DNA of 64,000 bases from Reyranella sp. (GCA_019750135.1 JAIEOV010000051.1:61634-125633), one strand, 5' to 3'. Shown: positions 23,402-34,776, numbered from the stretch's first letter. Made by a program: numbers and translations. The notes: generated by a model not told the origin, from the letters alone.

Positions 23402-24465
23402 TCCGCGGCGGCCCGCCGCGCCGGCGGACGGAAGGCCGGGATCACGCGCTCGGCGAACAGTTTCAGGCTCTTCATCGTCTTCTCGCGCCCGTAATAGGGC
23501 GGATAGTGCAGCAGCAGCGAGGTCATGCCGGTCTTGGCCTGCATCTCGCGCAAGCGGGCGGTCACCGTCTCGGCCGAGCCGTGCAGCAGGGTCGAGGCGA
23601 GATCGTCGTACTTTATGGCGGCGCCCTTCTCGGAGACCGAGCCGAGATAGCCGCCGGTGCCCGAGCCGCCGAAATGCGAGATGTGGCGCACGATCGCTTC
23701 CTCGGTTTCGGCGCGCGCCTGGGCGTCGGTGTCGGCGATGTAGACCCAGCGGGCGATGTCGATCTCGCCCGCCGCCGGGTTCTGGCGCCGCTCCGCCGTC
23801 GCGTCGGCGAGCTCGCGCTTGTAGAGCGCGGTCTGCGCCGCCAGCGTCTCGACACTTGGCAGGGTCGACAGCATGAGTCCGAAGCCGTTGCGGCCGCTGT
23901 ATCCGATAGAACGATCGGTGCCTCCCGCCATGTAGAGCGGCGGATGCGGCATCTGGACGGGATGCGGCAGCATCTCGTAGGGCTCCTTGACGGTGCCCTG
24001 GTAGTACTTGCCCTTGTGGTCCCAGCGATGGCGATGCCAGGCATCGAACATCAGGCCGATCGATTCCTCGACGATGTCGCGGCGGTTCTCGAAGTCGCGG
24101 CCCAGACCCTCGAACTCGTAGGGCCGATAGCCTGAGCCCACGCCCAGTCGCACGCGGCCGTTCGACAGGATGTCGACGAACGAGGTGTTCTCGACGACAC
24201 GGATCGGGTCGTAGAGCGGCAGGGTGATGACAGCGGCGCCGATCTTGATGCGGCTGGTCTTGGCCGCGAGATAGGCCATGTAGGCGAAGCAGTCCGGCAT
24301 GATGCCGTAGCTGGTGGCGAAGTGGTGCTCGGCGATCCAGGCGGTGTCGAAGCCCAGCCGTTCGGCCTCGATGACTTCATCGGTTGTGCGCGCGTGCACC
24401 GCGCGGTGGGGATAAGGCTCTTCCTGGGGGTTGGGGTGCGATGTGAAAAGGACGCCGAATTCCAT
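23398..24465 (-). CDS. LLM-class flavin-dependent monooxygenase
   Basis: A 355-residue bacterial-luciferase-fold protein. Family blocks are AERLGFDTAWIAEHHF, IKIGAAVITLPLYDP, FVDILSNGRVRLGVGSGY and YMAGGTDRSIGY. It would use reduced flavin supplied by a separate reductase to oxidise an organic substrate. AGGAAAC precedes ATG 24465; a longer frame upstream lacks family sequence. It is cotranslated with an EamA transporter and divergent from a D-aminoacylase-like gene 114 bp away. Confidence 0.9.
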   Translation of the reverse strand: MEFGVLFTSHPNPQEEPYPHRAVHARTTDEVIEAERLGFDTAWIAEHHFATSYGIMPDCFAYMAYLAAKTSRIKIGAAVITLPLYDPIRVVENTSFVDILSNGRVRLGVGSGYRPYEFEGLGRDFENRRDIVEESIGLMFDAWHRHRWDHKGKYYQGTVKEPYEMLPHPVQMPHPPLYMAGGTDRSIGYSGRNGFGLMLSTLPSVETLAAQTALYKRELADATAERRQNPAAGEIDIARWVYIADTDAQARAETEEAIVRHISHFGGSGTGGYLGSVSEKGAAIKYDDLASTLLHGSAETVTARLREMQAKTGMTSLLLHYPPYYGREKTMKSLKLFAERVIPAFRPPARRAAAE

Positions 24466-24579
24466 GTTTCCTCGCGCTTTCCTCGTTGATTGCGATCCTA
24501 GGACGGCAGCCATGCGCTCGCCAGCGATTGACCCCACTCTGCGGAAGGGTACGCTTCGGGAAATAGCCGGAGGATCGCC

Positions 24580-26274
24580 ATGGCATTCGACCTCGTCGTC
24601 AAGAACGGCATGATCGTCGATGGGTCCGGACTACCGCGTTACCGTGCAGACATCGGCGTGAAGGACGGCAAGATCGTCGAGATCGGCCGCATCAACGGCG
24701 CCGCCGCCAAGGAGACACTCGACGCCGACGGCCGTGTCGTCTCGCCGGGCTTCGTCGACGGCCACACCCACATGGATGCGCAGATCTTCTGGGATCCAAT
24801 CGGCACCAGCTCGTGCTTCCAGGGCGTGACGACGGTTCTCATGGGCAACTGCGGCTTCACCCTGGCGCCCTGCCGCGCGGAAGAGGCCGACCTGGTGATG
24901 CGCAACCTCGAGCGCGCCGAGGACATCAGCCGCGCCGCCATGAAGGCCGGCATCAAGTGGCGCTGGGAGACCTTCCCCGAGTTCCTGGATGTCCTGGAGT
25001 CGCTGCCCAAGGGCATCAACTACGCGGGCTACATGGGGCACTGTGCGCTGCGCACCTACGTGATGGGCCAGCGCGCCTTTACCAACCAGGCGACCGAGGA
25101 TGATCTGAAGGCGATGGTGCATCACACCCGCGAATCGATCGCCGCGGGCGCGCATGGTTTCTCGACCACGCGCAGCGTCAGCCACATGACCTCGGACGAC
25201 AAGCCGGTGGCGAGCCGGCTCGCCACCTGGGAAGAGTTCGCGACCCTGGTCAAGGCCATGGGCGCCGGCATGGTCGAGGTCGCGGGCGAACCGCGCGGCG
25301 ACGCCGAGAAGGCGCGGCGCTGGTACGAGGACCTCGCCGGGCTCGCCATCGAGAGCGGGCGGCCGATCACCTTCGGCCTGTTCAACCGGCGCGCCGTCCC
25401 GGGCCACTGGCGCGCGACGTTCGACATCATGGAGCGCACGGCGCGGCAGGGCGGGCGCATGTTCGCCCAGGTCCATAGCCGGGCGCTGAACGTGCTGCTG
25501 TCCTTCGAGACGCAGCTGCCGTTCGACAAGTGGGACATGTGGCGCGACATGCGCAAGCTGCCGTTGGCGGAGCAGAAGAAGTGGCTGCTCGATGCCGACA
25601 AGCGCCGCCAGCTGGTCGAGATCGCCTCCAAGCCCTACGAGGGCCCGACCGTGCGTGGCGCGGAAGCGCGGCCGCCGGAATGGGACATGATCTATTCGCT
25701 CGACAGCATGAAGGGCCCGCACAAGACCATGGCCGAGCTGGCGCGGCAGAAGAACACCCACCCTGTCGATCTGATGATCGACATGGCGCTGGAACGCGAC
25801 ATGAAGTTCTTCATGATCCAGCCGATCGCCAACGAGGACCAGGCCGAGGCGCTGGAGCTGATGAAGCATCCGCGGTCGGTCGTGACCTTCTCGGACTCAG
25901 GGGCGCACGTCTCGCAGATCATGGACTCCTCGCTGCAGACGCATCTCTTGAGCCACTGGGTGCGCGAGAAGCAGGCCTTCACGGTCGAGGAGGCGGTGAA
26001 GCTGATCACCAACGACACCGCCACCCAATTCGGCTTCCACGATCGCGGCCTGCTGCGCGAGGGCTTGGCGGCCGACATCGTCGTGTTCGACCCCGATACG
26101 GTCGGCCCGCGCATGCCCGAGGTCGTGTGCGACCTGCCGGCCGGCGCCAAGCGGCTGAAGCAGAAGTGCGACGGCATGCACGCCACCATCGTCAACGGCC
26201 AGGTGCTGCTGCGCGACAACGAGCCGACGGGCAACCTGCCGGGTCGTTTGTTGCGCAGGAAGGTGCGTAGCTGA
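24580..26274 (+). CDS. N-acyl-D-amino-acid deacylase family amidohydrolase
   Basis: A 564-residue amidohydrolase of the D-aminoacylase branch. The metal-binding motif is GFVDGHTHMDAQ (HxH), and the conserved cysteine segment is LMGNCGFTLAPC. Further blocks are AGAHGFSTTRS, the SDSGAHVSQIMD loop with the catalytic Asp, and the C-terminal ADIVVFDPDTVG beta-sandwich return. It hydrolyses N-acyl or related amide bonds in the cytoplasm; exact specificity is unclear, since many homologues are annotated only by fold. It stands alone, followed by a perfect 10-bp stem hairpin. Confidence 0.88.
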   Translation: MAFDLVVKNGMIVDGSGLPRYRADIGVKDGKIVEIGRINGAAAKETLDADGRVVSPGFVDGHTHMDAQIFWDPIGTSSCFQGVTTVLMGNCGFTLAPCRAEEADLVMRNLERAEDISRAAMKAGIKWRWETFPEFLDVLESLPKGINYAGYMGHCALRTYVMGQRAFTNQATEDDLKAMVHHTRESIAAGAHGFSTTRSVSHMTSDDKPVASRLATWEEFATLVKAMGAGMVEVAGEPRGDAEKARRWYEDLAGLAIESGRPITFGLFNRRAVPGHWRATFDIMERTARQGGRMFAQVHSRALNVLLSFETQLPFDKWDMWRDMRKLPLAEQKKWLLDADKRRQLVEIASKPYEGPTVRGAEARPPEWDMIYSLDSMKGPHKTMAELARQKNTHPVDLMIDMALERDMKFFMIQPIANEDQAEALELMKHPRSVVTFSDSGAHVSQIMDSSLQTHLLSHWVREKQAFTVEEAVKLITNDTATQFGFHDRGLLREGLAADIVVFDPDTVGPRMPEVVCDLPAGAKRLKQKCDGMHATIVNGQVLLRDNEPTGNLPGRLLRRKVRS

Positions 26275-26280
26275 TCGTTT

Positions 26281-26308
26281 CGGGTCGCGGGCCACGGTCC
26301 GCGACCCG
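26281..26308 (+). terminator. Hairpin terminator after the amidohydrolase gene
   Basis: CGGGTCGCGG (26281-26290) pairs perfectly with CCGCGACCCG (26299-26308) around an 8-nt loop, 6 bp after the stop codon. There is no T-run, so it may act as a pause or a 3' end stabiliser instead of a full intrinsic terminator. Confidence 0.6.
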
Positions 26309-26323
26309 CCACAATACCGTCGC

Positions 26324-26352
26324 TTGACTTCGTTGCGCCGCACAATCATATA
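26324..26352 (+). promoter_or_regulatory. Possible promoter for rhlE
   Basis: TTGACT (26324-26329) followed after 17 bp by CATATA (26347-26352; ATATAC one base on) is a plausible sigma70 site. It would give a 5' leader of ~185 nt before the GTG start of the helicase, a length common for cold-induced helicase messages. The leader shows no clear cold-shock box. Confidence 0.35.
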
Positions 26353-26544
26353 CGCGGCAGCCCGCTGGTTTGCGTGCTGACAAAGGTTTCTCGCGATCGC
26401 GCGACGCGCCTCCCATTCGACGGCGCTTCATCCCGAGACAATCCCCCAAAAAGAGCCATCCCAGCCGCGCGCGGGAATGGGCCAAAAGCCGCTCAATACG
26501 CGTGCCCGAAGGCACGGCCGGCGGCCAAAAGGACTTTGATTCCA

Positions 26545-28118
<1,574 letters not shown>

Positions 28119-28122
<4 letters not shown>

Positions 28123-29048
28123 AGAATCCCTTCCTCGCGGAAGATTTCCAGACACTTGCGAAGAGCGTGCTCGTACCGGGCACGCTCTTTTGCGATCGAC
28201 TGGTCGTCCCAGTCGAAGAACCCGCGCTTGGTCTTGAAGCCGATGCGGCCCTCGTCGACGTTCTTCTGCAGGACCGGCGGCGGGCCGTCGGCGTTGGTGA
28301 GGTCGGGCCAGATGATCTTGGCGACGGCGCAGGTCGTGTCCCAGCCCGAATGCTCCTTCTGCACGATCGGGCCGGCCGCGGCATAGCGGAACCCGAAGGA
28401 GAGGCGCACGGTGGCGTCGATGTCCTCGGGCGAGGCGACGCCCTGCTCGATCAGCCACAAGGCCTCGCGCATCAAGGCGCCCTGGATGCGGTTGCCCAGG
28501 AAGCCGATGACGTCCTTCTTCACCTGCACTGGCCGCTTGCCGAGCGAGCGCATGATCTCGCCGAGGCGCTCGGCCTGCTTCACGTCGGTGTGGACCGAGC
28601 GCACGACCTCGACCAGGGGAATGAGATGCGCCGGCATGAAGAAGTGCAGGCCCATCATGCGGCCCTGGGTCTTCAGGTCCTTGGCGATCTCGCTGATCGG
28701 GAAGCTCGATGAGTTCGAGGTGATGGCGCAGTCGGGCTTGGCCAGCGCTTCCATCTCGGCGAATAGCCGGCGCTTCAGCTCTAGGTCCTCGGTCACCGTC
28801 TCGACGACGACGTCGATCGCCTGCCACGAGGCTTCCGGCAAGGTCGCATGGGTCCTGAGGCCCGACGTATCGATGGGCTTGCCGAGTGCGGCGAGAGCGC
28901 GCGCACAGGCATCGGGCAGGGCATCGCGCGTCGAGGCCGAGCGCGACACGACATCGACTTTCCAGCCGCCGCCCAGGAACATGGCGATGATCCCAACGCC
29001 CATCGTGCCGCCGCCCACAACAAGGGCATGGCGTTCGCTTTGCGACAT
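28119..29048 (-). CDS. 3-hydroxyacyl-CoA dehydrogenase (3HCDH family)
   Basis: A 309-residue NAD-dependent dehydrogenase. The Rossmann motif is VVGGGTMGVGIIAMF, the SNSSSFPISEI block is the usual NTSSxxI, and GLHFFMPAHLIPLVEVV carries the catalytic His. The C-terminal domain has FLGNRIQGALMREAL and the closing GRIGFKTKRGFFDW. It oxidises an L-3-hydroxyacyl-CoA; the divergent plus-strand crotonase and SDR genes (80 bp away) could supply and use its substrate. Start ATG 29048, since the upstream extension is arginine-rich non-family sequence. It contains the rhlE terminator hairpin on the opposite strand. Confidence 0.92.
28161..28191 (+). terminator. Intrinsic terminator for rhlE, inside the convergent gene
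   Basis: AAGAGCGTGC (28161-28170) pairs perfectly with GCACGCTCTT (28180-28189) around a 9-nt loop and runs into TTTT (28188-28191). It lies 38 bp past the rhlE stop and within the last codons of the 3-hydroxyacyl-CoA dehydrogenase gene on the other strand. Confidence 0.7.
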
Positions 29049-29128
29049 TCTTGCTCTCCTCCCAACTCGACGGGCGCCCCGGCGGCGGGGCAATATCGCG
29101 GCTCATCATTAGCCCGTGGGGGAAACGT

Positions 29129-29902
29129 ATGAGCGCCACCTACAAGGATATCGGCGTCAGCAGCGAAGGTCATGTCGGCATCGTCGAAATCCAGCGGCCG
29201 CCGCACAATTTCTTCGATAACTCGCTGATCAACCAGATCGCCGACGCCTTCGAGGCGTTCGACCGCGACAACGAGATCCGCGCCTACGTGCTGTGCGCCC
29301 AGGGCAAGTCGTTCTGCGCCGGCGCCGATTTCCAGAACCGGCCGCAGACCGGCTCGGCCGAAAGCGGCAAGCACCTCTACAAGGAGGCGACCCGCCTGTT
29401 CCGTTCGAAGAAGCCCAGCATCGGCGCCATCCAGGGGCCGGCGATCGGCGGCGGCCTCGGCCTCGCCCTGATGCCGGACTTCCGCGTCGCCGCCCCCGAG
29501 GCGCGCTTCGCCGCCAACTTCACGCGGCTGGGCTTCCATCCCGGCTTCTCGCTGACTTTCACCCTGCCGCGCCTGATCGGCCAGCAGCGCGCCAACCTGA
29601 TGTTCCTGACCGGGCGGCGCATCGGCGGCGAGCAGGCGGTCGAATGGGGCCTCGCCGACGTGCTGGCGCCGCTCGCCGACGTGCGCAAGGAGGCGATGAA
29701 GCTCGCCCACGAGATCGCCGAATCGGCGCCGCTCGCCGTGATGTCGACGCGCGAGACCATGCGGCGCGGCTTCGCCGATGCGGCCGAGGTCGCGACCGAG
29801 CGCGAGCTCACCGAGCAGGACTGGACGCGCAAGACCGAGGACTTCAAGGAGGGCGTGAAGTCCTACGCCGAGAAGCGCCCGGGCAACTGGAAGGGCCGCT
29901 GA
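29129..29902 (+). CDS. Enoyl-CoA hydratase/isomerase family protein
   Basis: A 257-residue crotonase. Oxyanion segments are GKSFCAGADFQNR and IQGPAIGGGLGLALMPDFR; the active-site loop is FTRLGFHPGFSLTFTLP. It has the hydratase layout, with HNFF in place of the usual NA at the substrate pocket mouth (RPPHNFFDNSL), a feature of a proteobacterial subgroup. Start ATG 29129 with GGGGGAAA upstream. Its TGA shares a base with the ATG of the following SDR. Together with the divergent 3-hydroxyacyl-CoA dehydrogenase it suggests a beta-oxidation-like block. Confidence 0.92.
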   Translation: MSATYKDIGVSSEGHVGIVEIQRPPHNFFDNSLINQIADAFEAFDRDNEIRAYVLCAQGKSFCAGADFQNRPQTGSAESGKHLYKEATRLFRSKKPSIGAIQGPAIGGGLGLALMPDFRVAAPEARFAANFTRLGFHPGFSLTFTLPRLIGQQRANLMFLTGRRIGGEQAVEWGLADVLAPLADVRKEAMKLAHEIAESAPLAVMSTRETMRRGFADAAEVATERELTEQDWTRKTEDFKEGVKSYAEKRPGNWKGR

Positions 29903-30705
29903 TGGCGCAGCTCGCCGGCAAGGCCGCCATCGTCACCGGCGGCGCTTCCGGTATCGGCGAGGCGTGCTCGGAGACGCTCGCACGCGAGGGCGCGTCGGTC
30001 CTCATCACCGACATCGACGACGCGCTGGGCAAGGCGGTCGTCGAGCGCATCGCCAAGGCCGGTGGCAAGGCGCGCTACCTGCACCACGACGTGCGCGACG
30101 AGGCGGCGTGGCCCGGCGTGATCGCCGAGGCGGAGAAGAATTTCGGCGGCCTCGACATCATGGTGGCTAATGCCGGCATCGGCATCATGTCGCCGATCGA
30201 GACCATGACGCTCGGCGATTGGCAGAAGCAGCAGGCGATCAACCTCGACGGCGTGTTCCTGTCGATCAAGCACGCCATCCCGGCGCTGCGGCGCCAGGGC
30301 GGCGGCTCGATCGTGCTGATGTCGTCGATCGCGGGCCTGCGCGGCGCACCGGGCCTCGCTGCCTACTCGGCGACCAAGGGCGGCGTGCGGCTCCTGGCGA
30401 AGTCGGTGGCGCTGGAGCACGCCCACGACAACATCCGCTGCAACTCGGTGCATCCCGGCATCATCGCCACGCCGATCTGGGAGAAGATCCCGACCGGCGC
30501 CGAGGGCAACCGCCGCAACGCGCCGATCGATCCGGTCGAGCGCGCGACCATGATGGTGCCGCTGACCCGAGTCGGCGTGGCGCAGGACATCGCCAACGGC
30601 GTGATGTTCCTGTGCACCGAGGCCGCCAACTACATGACCGGCCAGGAGTTGGTGATCGACGGTGGCATCACGGCCGGTGGACGGCCGACGCGGCAACAGC
30701 AGTAG
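29902..30705 (+). CDS. SDR-family oxidoreductase
   Basis: A 267-residue short-chain dehydrogenase. Coenzyme motif TGGASGIGEA, an acidic residue after strand 2 (LITDIDD) that indicates NAD preference, structural VANAGIG, active-site Ser in MSSIAG and YSATK. The closing YMTGQELVIDGG is standard. A 3-hydroxyacyl-CoA or hydroxysteroid-like substrate is plausible from the company it keeps. It begins on the last base of the crotonase stop codon, so it is cotranslated, and is followed by a DUF423 gene after 5 bp. Confidence 0.93.
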   Translation: MAQLAGKAAIVTGGASGIGEACSETLAREGASVLITDIDDALGKAVVERIAKAGGKARYLHHDVRDEAAWPGVIAEAEKNFGGLDIMVANAGIGIMSPIETMTLGDWQKQQAINLDGVFLSIKHAIPALRRQGGGSIVLMSSIAGLRGAPGLAAYSATKGGVRLLAKSVALEHAHDNIRCNSVHPGIIATPIWEKIPTGAEGNRRNAPIDPVERATMMVPLTRVGVAQDIANGVMFLCTEAANYMTGQELVIDGGITAGGRPTRQQQ

Positions 30706-30710
30706 GTCCC

Positions 30711-31106
30711 GTGGGCGCCGCCGCCAAAGGCTGGATCGTCGTCGCTGCGCTGAGCGGCGCGATCGCCGTGGCCGTCGGCGCGTTCGCCGCGCACGGCCTC
30801 GATCTCTCGACCGAGGCCGGCCGCAAGGCGCGCGAGTGGCTGCAGACGGGCAGCCAGTATCAGATCATCCATGCGCTTGCGATCATGGGTGTGGTCGCGC
30901 TGGCGCGGAGCGCGATGCTGAGCAGCGGCCTTGCCGTTGTCGCGCAATGCGCGTTCCTTCTGGGCTGCATCCTGTTTCCCGGCGCCCTGTATGCGCTCGC
31001 CTTTGGTGGCCCACGCTGGTTCGGCGCCGTGGCCCCGATCGGAGGAGCCGCCTTCATCATCGGCTGGGTGAGCCTCGCCGCTGCGGCGCTTATGAAGTCC
31101 GACTGA
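30711..31106 (+). CDS. DUF423 (YgdD/TMEM256-like) membrane protein
   Basis: A 131-residue, four-span inner-membrane protein. The DUF423 signatures are AVAVGAFAAHGL near residue 25, WLQTGSQYQIIHALAIM near residue 50 and the C-terminal FGAVAPIGGAAFIIGW. Function is unknown for the family. The GTG start at 30711 is the only one that keeps the first helix; it lies 5 bp after the SDR stop, so it is probably the last gene of that operon. Confidence 0.88.
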   Translation: MGAAAKGWIVVAALSGAIAVAVGAFAAHGLDLSTEAGRKAREWLQTGSQYQIIHALAIMGVVALARSAMLSSGLAVVAQCAFLLGCILFPGALYALAFGGPRWFGAVAPIGGAAFIIGWVSLAAAALMKSD

Positions 31107-31230
31107 CTCTGCTTCTCGACCCCGACTTTCTGCATTCAAGGGTCATTGCACCGGTGATGTAGAAAGTATAGACAGGGCCCGGATCGATAGGATTTGGGGA
31201 AATCACCTGTCGGTGGGTGTTGGGGGAAAC

Positions 31231-34200
31231 TTGCAGAACAAATCGTTTTGCACGGCGTTTACCGCCGTGCTTGCCGTCGCGAGTGCCGCCGGCGTGGCCG
31301 AGGCGCAGTCCGTCAGCATTCCGCTGCAGTACATGCAGGTCAATCAGGGCGGCAGCGACTACTACCGTCTCGCCATCAATGTCGGGATCAACGGCGGCGC
31401 GGCCAAGCCCTACGTGTTCGACACGGGCTCCTCCCTGTTCAATGCCGCCTACAGTCCGCAATGGTGGAACGGCTTCTCCGCCGGCGTCGTGAATCAGGGA
31501 GTCCCAGCGTCGGCGAGCCTGCCGCAGAACCTTCGGTACACGTACGGTGACGGTGGCGGCTACGTCGGCAACGTCGTCCAGATGCCGCTGCTCAGCTTCT
31601 ACGCACCCGGCGCCGCGACGGCAGCGGCATCATTGTCGGCCTCGCCGGGCTATCAGATGAACGCCGTGTACCAACACAACCTGCCGGGCGGCGGCTCGCA
31701 GACCTTTCCCGGCTATTTCAGCACCTCCAGTACGCCGCCGGTCGAAGGCACGTTCTACGGCACTTTCGGCGCTGGAAATTTCGCGTCGAGCAATCTGTCG
31801 GCGGGTGGCTACGTCCAGGGCAGCATTCTCGGCCAGACCGTGGTGCCGGGTGCAGCGGCCCAAGGCTATGTCGTGTCGGCGAACGGGCAATCCAATCCGG
31901 CCAATGTCGCGGGCAAGCCGGTGCAGAACACGCCGACCAGCGGCAACCAGATCGTTTCCGTCGGCGGCCAGAGTCAGGTGGTCACTTCGTGCAGCCCGTG
32001 CGTCACGGTGGGGCTCACGCCGCAGATCATGGGGCAGTTCCTGCCCGTTGGGCTACCGGGTTCGACTCCTTCCCGGGTCGGCGCAATCCCGGTATTGCCG
32101 GGCAACAACTTTCCCAATCCGTATGGCACGGGTGCACCCAACCCCGGCTCGACCGAGTTCGGCGCCCGCGTGCAAGCCATGTTGAACGGGACGACGGTCA
32201 CAACCGGTGCATTGTTCGACAGCGGCACACCGACCCTCGGCATCAACTCCGGCCTTGCCGGCACAGGAGGCGATACGCTGACGGTGATCGGCACCAACCA
32301 GCAGGGGCAGGTCGTCATGGGGCTGCCGAGCTCATCGGCAATCCTGACCAACGGGATCACTGGCGTGCCGAACACCTATAACGGCCTGTTCACCTACACC
32401 AACACGGTGATGGGCATCTCGTTCTTCATGCAGAACTCGGTGATGTTCGACCTGACCGATGGCCTGGTGTCCTATACGCCGTACTTCGTCACTGTCGATC
32501 CTTTGATGACCACCGCAAACGGCAGCCTGATCATCGGTTCCGGCAACGTGCCCTTGGGGTTGGCCGGCGCCATCTCCGGTCCCGGCGGCCTGGTCGTTCA
32601 AGGTGGCGGCAACGTCCAGCTCAGTGCGACGAATACCTACACCGGGCCGACAACGATCATGTCCTCGGGCAAGCTGCTGGTTTCCGGCCCGGGCAGCATC
32701 GCCCAGTCGTCGGGCGTGACCGTCGCCAGCAACGGCATATTCGATATCTCGCGTGCCTGGGCGCCTGTCAGCATCCAGTCGCTGACCGGTTCGGGCAATG
32801 TGTTCCTCGGCGGACAAAGCCTCGTCATCACCAACGCCAGCGGCACCTTCTCGGGAACGATGAGCGACACCGGCGGCTCCTTTTCCGTTGCCGGGGGCGG
32901 ACTCACGCTGACCGGCGGGTCGCTGAACTTCGCGGGCACCGGCAGCTTTGCCGGCGGCACCGTCGTCAGCGGCGGCGCGTTCCAGCTCAGCGGCTCGTTG
33001 AGCGGAGGATTGAGCGTTGGGCCGGGCGGCTCGTTCACCATCTCCGCGGGCGGCTCGTTGAACAACACGGGCGGCACAGCGCTCAACATGGGCCTGCTGG
33101 CGGTCGGCGGCACGATGCTGGGTGACCTGCTCAACGCCGGCGCGGCGAGCAACACGGGAACGATCTCCGGCAACGTGCTGAACACGGGAACGTTCGCCAA
33201 CAACGGCGTCGTGAACGGAAGCCTGTTCAACTACGGCACTGCAGCCGGCAGCGGCACCCAGGCCGGCAACGTCATGAATTTCGGCACGATGGCGCCGGGC
33301 AATTCTATCGGCACGATGTCCATCACCGGCAATTTCACCAACGCCAGCAGCGGCATCTACAGCGCCGAGGTCAATGGCGCGGGCCAGAGCGATCTGATTA
33401 GTGTTGGTGGCACGGCCAACCTGCAGGGTGGCGTAGTCAGCGTCTACGCCCAGCCAGGCTCGAGCTTCGGGCCGCGCACGACCTACCGCATTCTCAACGC
33501 CGCCGGCGGTCTCACCGGCACCTTCGCGTCGGTCAACGAACTTTATCCCTTCCTCTTGTCGAGCCTGAGCTACGACGCCAACAACGCCTATCTCACGCTG
33601 CAGATCGGCGGCTTTGCCGCGGCGGCCGCGACGCCGACGCAAGCCACCGTCGGCGCCGTGCTCGACGCCAACGTCAATACAGCCAGCGGCGACTTCGCCA
33701 ACGTTCTGAGCAGCATGGCGGTCAACACGTTCAGCAATGCGCAGGCGCAGGCGACCCTGCAGGCGATCAGCGGCAACAACTACGCCGGCTTCTCGACCTC
33801 GATGGTCCAGGGCATGCAGCTCTTCATGAACAACTTCGCCAACCAGACCGGCGGCGGCGGTTCACCGATGAGCAACCGCGTGGCGCTGGCCGAAGCCTGC
33901 GACGTCGCGTGCGATACGACGAGTCCGCCGAAGTGGGGTGCCTGGGGCGGCGCGCTGGGGGGCCTCGGCACGGTCGGCGCCGGCCAGCCCGCCGGCACCG
34001 TCACCTACAACGCGGGTGGCTTCGCCGCGGGTCTCGATCGCCTGGTGACGGACACCTTCCGCATGGGCGTGACGGCGGGCTACTCGACCGGCACGCAATG
34101 GGTCGGCGGCTTCGACGGTCTCGGCCGCTCCAACACCTTCCAGGTCGGCCTCTATGGCGGCTTCGCCCAGGACAAGCTCTATGCCGACGGCCTGATCGGC

Positions 34201-34776
34201 TACGCCCACACACAGAACCAGATGTGGCGGAACATCGCCATCCCCGGCCTGCAGCAACGCACCGCCTACGGCAACACCGGCGCCAACCAGTGGTACGGCC
34301 AGCTCGAGACCGGCTACCGCTTCGACATTGGCACGAATGCCAACGCCTTCGTGACGCCGTTCGCCAGGCTGCAGGCCTACACGGCGAACCAGAACGCCTT
34401 CACCGAGACGGGCGCGCAGTCGCTGAACCTGTCGATCGCCCAGCAGCAGACCAACTCGCTACGCTCGGTGCTCGGGGCGCAACTCGGCGGCTCGATGGAT
34501 CTCGGTTGGCGCGAGCGATTGGCGATGCAGCTCCGTCTTGGTTGGAGCCACGAGTATGCCGATGTCGGTCGTCCGGTGACGGCGACCCTGGCGGGCGCGC
34601 CGGCGATGCCGTTCACGACCTGGGGCATCTCCCCGCAACGCGACGGCGTCGTCATCGGCCTGTCGGCCAACACGGCGATTGCCGAGGCGACGTCGATCTA
34701 CCTCCGCTACGAGGGCGATATCTCGGCCCAGGACAGCGCGCATGCAATCACCGCCGGTGTCCGCATGACGTGGTAG
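31231..34776 (+). CDS. Autotransporter with pepsin-like aspartic protease passenger
   Basis: A 1,181-residue type V secretion protein. Residues 1-26 are a Sec signal ending AEAQ. Residues ~30-425 read as a bilobal A1-type aspartic protease: first motif YVFDTGSSLF (Asp64), flap tyrosine in YGDGGGYVG (Tyr105), second motif ALFDSGTPT (Asp330) and the pepsin-type closing strand FFMQNSVMFDLTDGLVSY. Residues ~455-800 are a beta-helix stalk with a PATR unit (TNTYTGPTTIMSSGKLLVSG) and Asn/Gly-rich rungs. The final ~280 residues are the outer-membrane barrel, ending in the aromatic TW. Start: TTG 31231 has GGGGGA correctly placed; GTG 31213 is the alternative. No linker protease site is obvious. Predicted to display or release a surface protease. 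Confidence 0.85.
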   Translation: MQNKSFCTAFTAVLAVASAAGVAEAQSVSIPLQYMQVNQGGSDYYRLAINVGINGGAAKPYVFDTGSSLFNAAYSPQWWNGFSAGVVNQGVPASASLPQNLRYTYGDGGGYVGNVVQMPLLSFYAPGAATAAASLSASPGYQMNAVYQHNLPGGGSQTFPGYFSTSSTPPVEGTFYGTFGAGNFASSNLSAGGYVQGSILGQTVVPGAAAQGYVVSANGQSNPANVAGKPVQNTPTSGNQIVSVGGQSQVVTSCSPCVTVGLTPQIMGQFLPVGLPGSTPSRVGAIPVLPGNNFPNPYGTGAPNPGSTEFGARVQAMLNGTTVTTGALFDSGTPTLGINSGLAGTGGDTLTVIGTNQQGQVVMGLPSSSAILTNGITGVPNTYNGLFTYTNTVMGISFFMQNSVMFDLTDGLVSYTPYFVTVDPLMTTANGSLIIGSGNVPLGLAGAISGPGGLVVQGGGNVQLSATNTYTGPTTIMSSGKLLVSGPGSIAQSSGVTVASNGIFDISRAWAPVSIQSLTGSGNVFLGGQSLVITNASGTFSGTMSDTGGSFSVAGGGLTLTGGSLNFAGTGSFAGGTVVSGGAFQLSGSLSGGLSVGPGGSFTISAGGSLNNTGGTALNMGLLAVGGTMLGDLLNAGAASNTGTISGNVLNTGTFANNGVVNGSLFNYGTAAGSGTQAGNVMNFGTMAPGNSIGTMSITGNFTNASSGIYSAEVNGAGQSDLISVGGTANLQGGVVSVYAQPGSSFGPRTTYRILNAAGGLTGTFASVNELYPFLLSSLSYDANNAYLTLQIGGFAAAAATPTQATVGAVLDANVNTASGDFANVLSSMAVNTFSNAQAQATLQAISGNNYAGFSTSMVQGMQLFMNNFANQTGGGGSPMSNRVALAEACDVACDTTSPPKWGAWGGALGGLGTVGAGQPAGTVTYNAGGFAAGLDRLVTDTFRMGVTAGYSTGTQWVGGFDGLGRSNTFQVGLYGGFAQDKLYADGLIGYAHTQNQMWRNIAIPGLQQRTAYGNTGANQWYGQLETGYRFDIGTNANAFVTPFARLQAYTANQNAFTETGAQSLNLSIAQQQTNSLRSVLGAQLGGSMDLGWRERLAMQLRLGWSHEYADVGRPVTATLAGAPAMPFTTWGISPQRDGVVIGLSANTAIAEATSIYLRYEGDISAQDSAHAITAGVRMTW

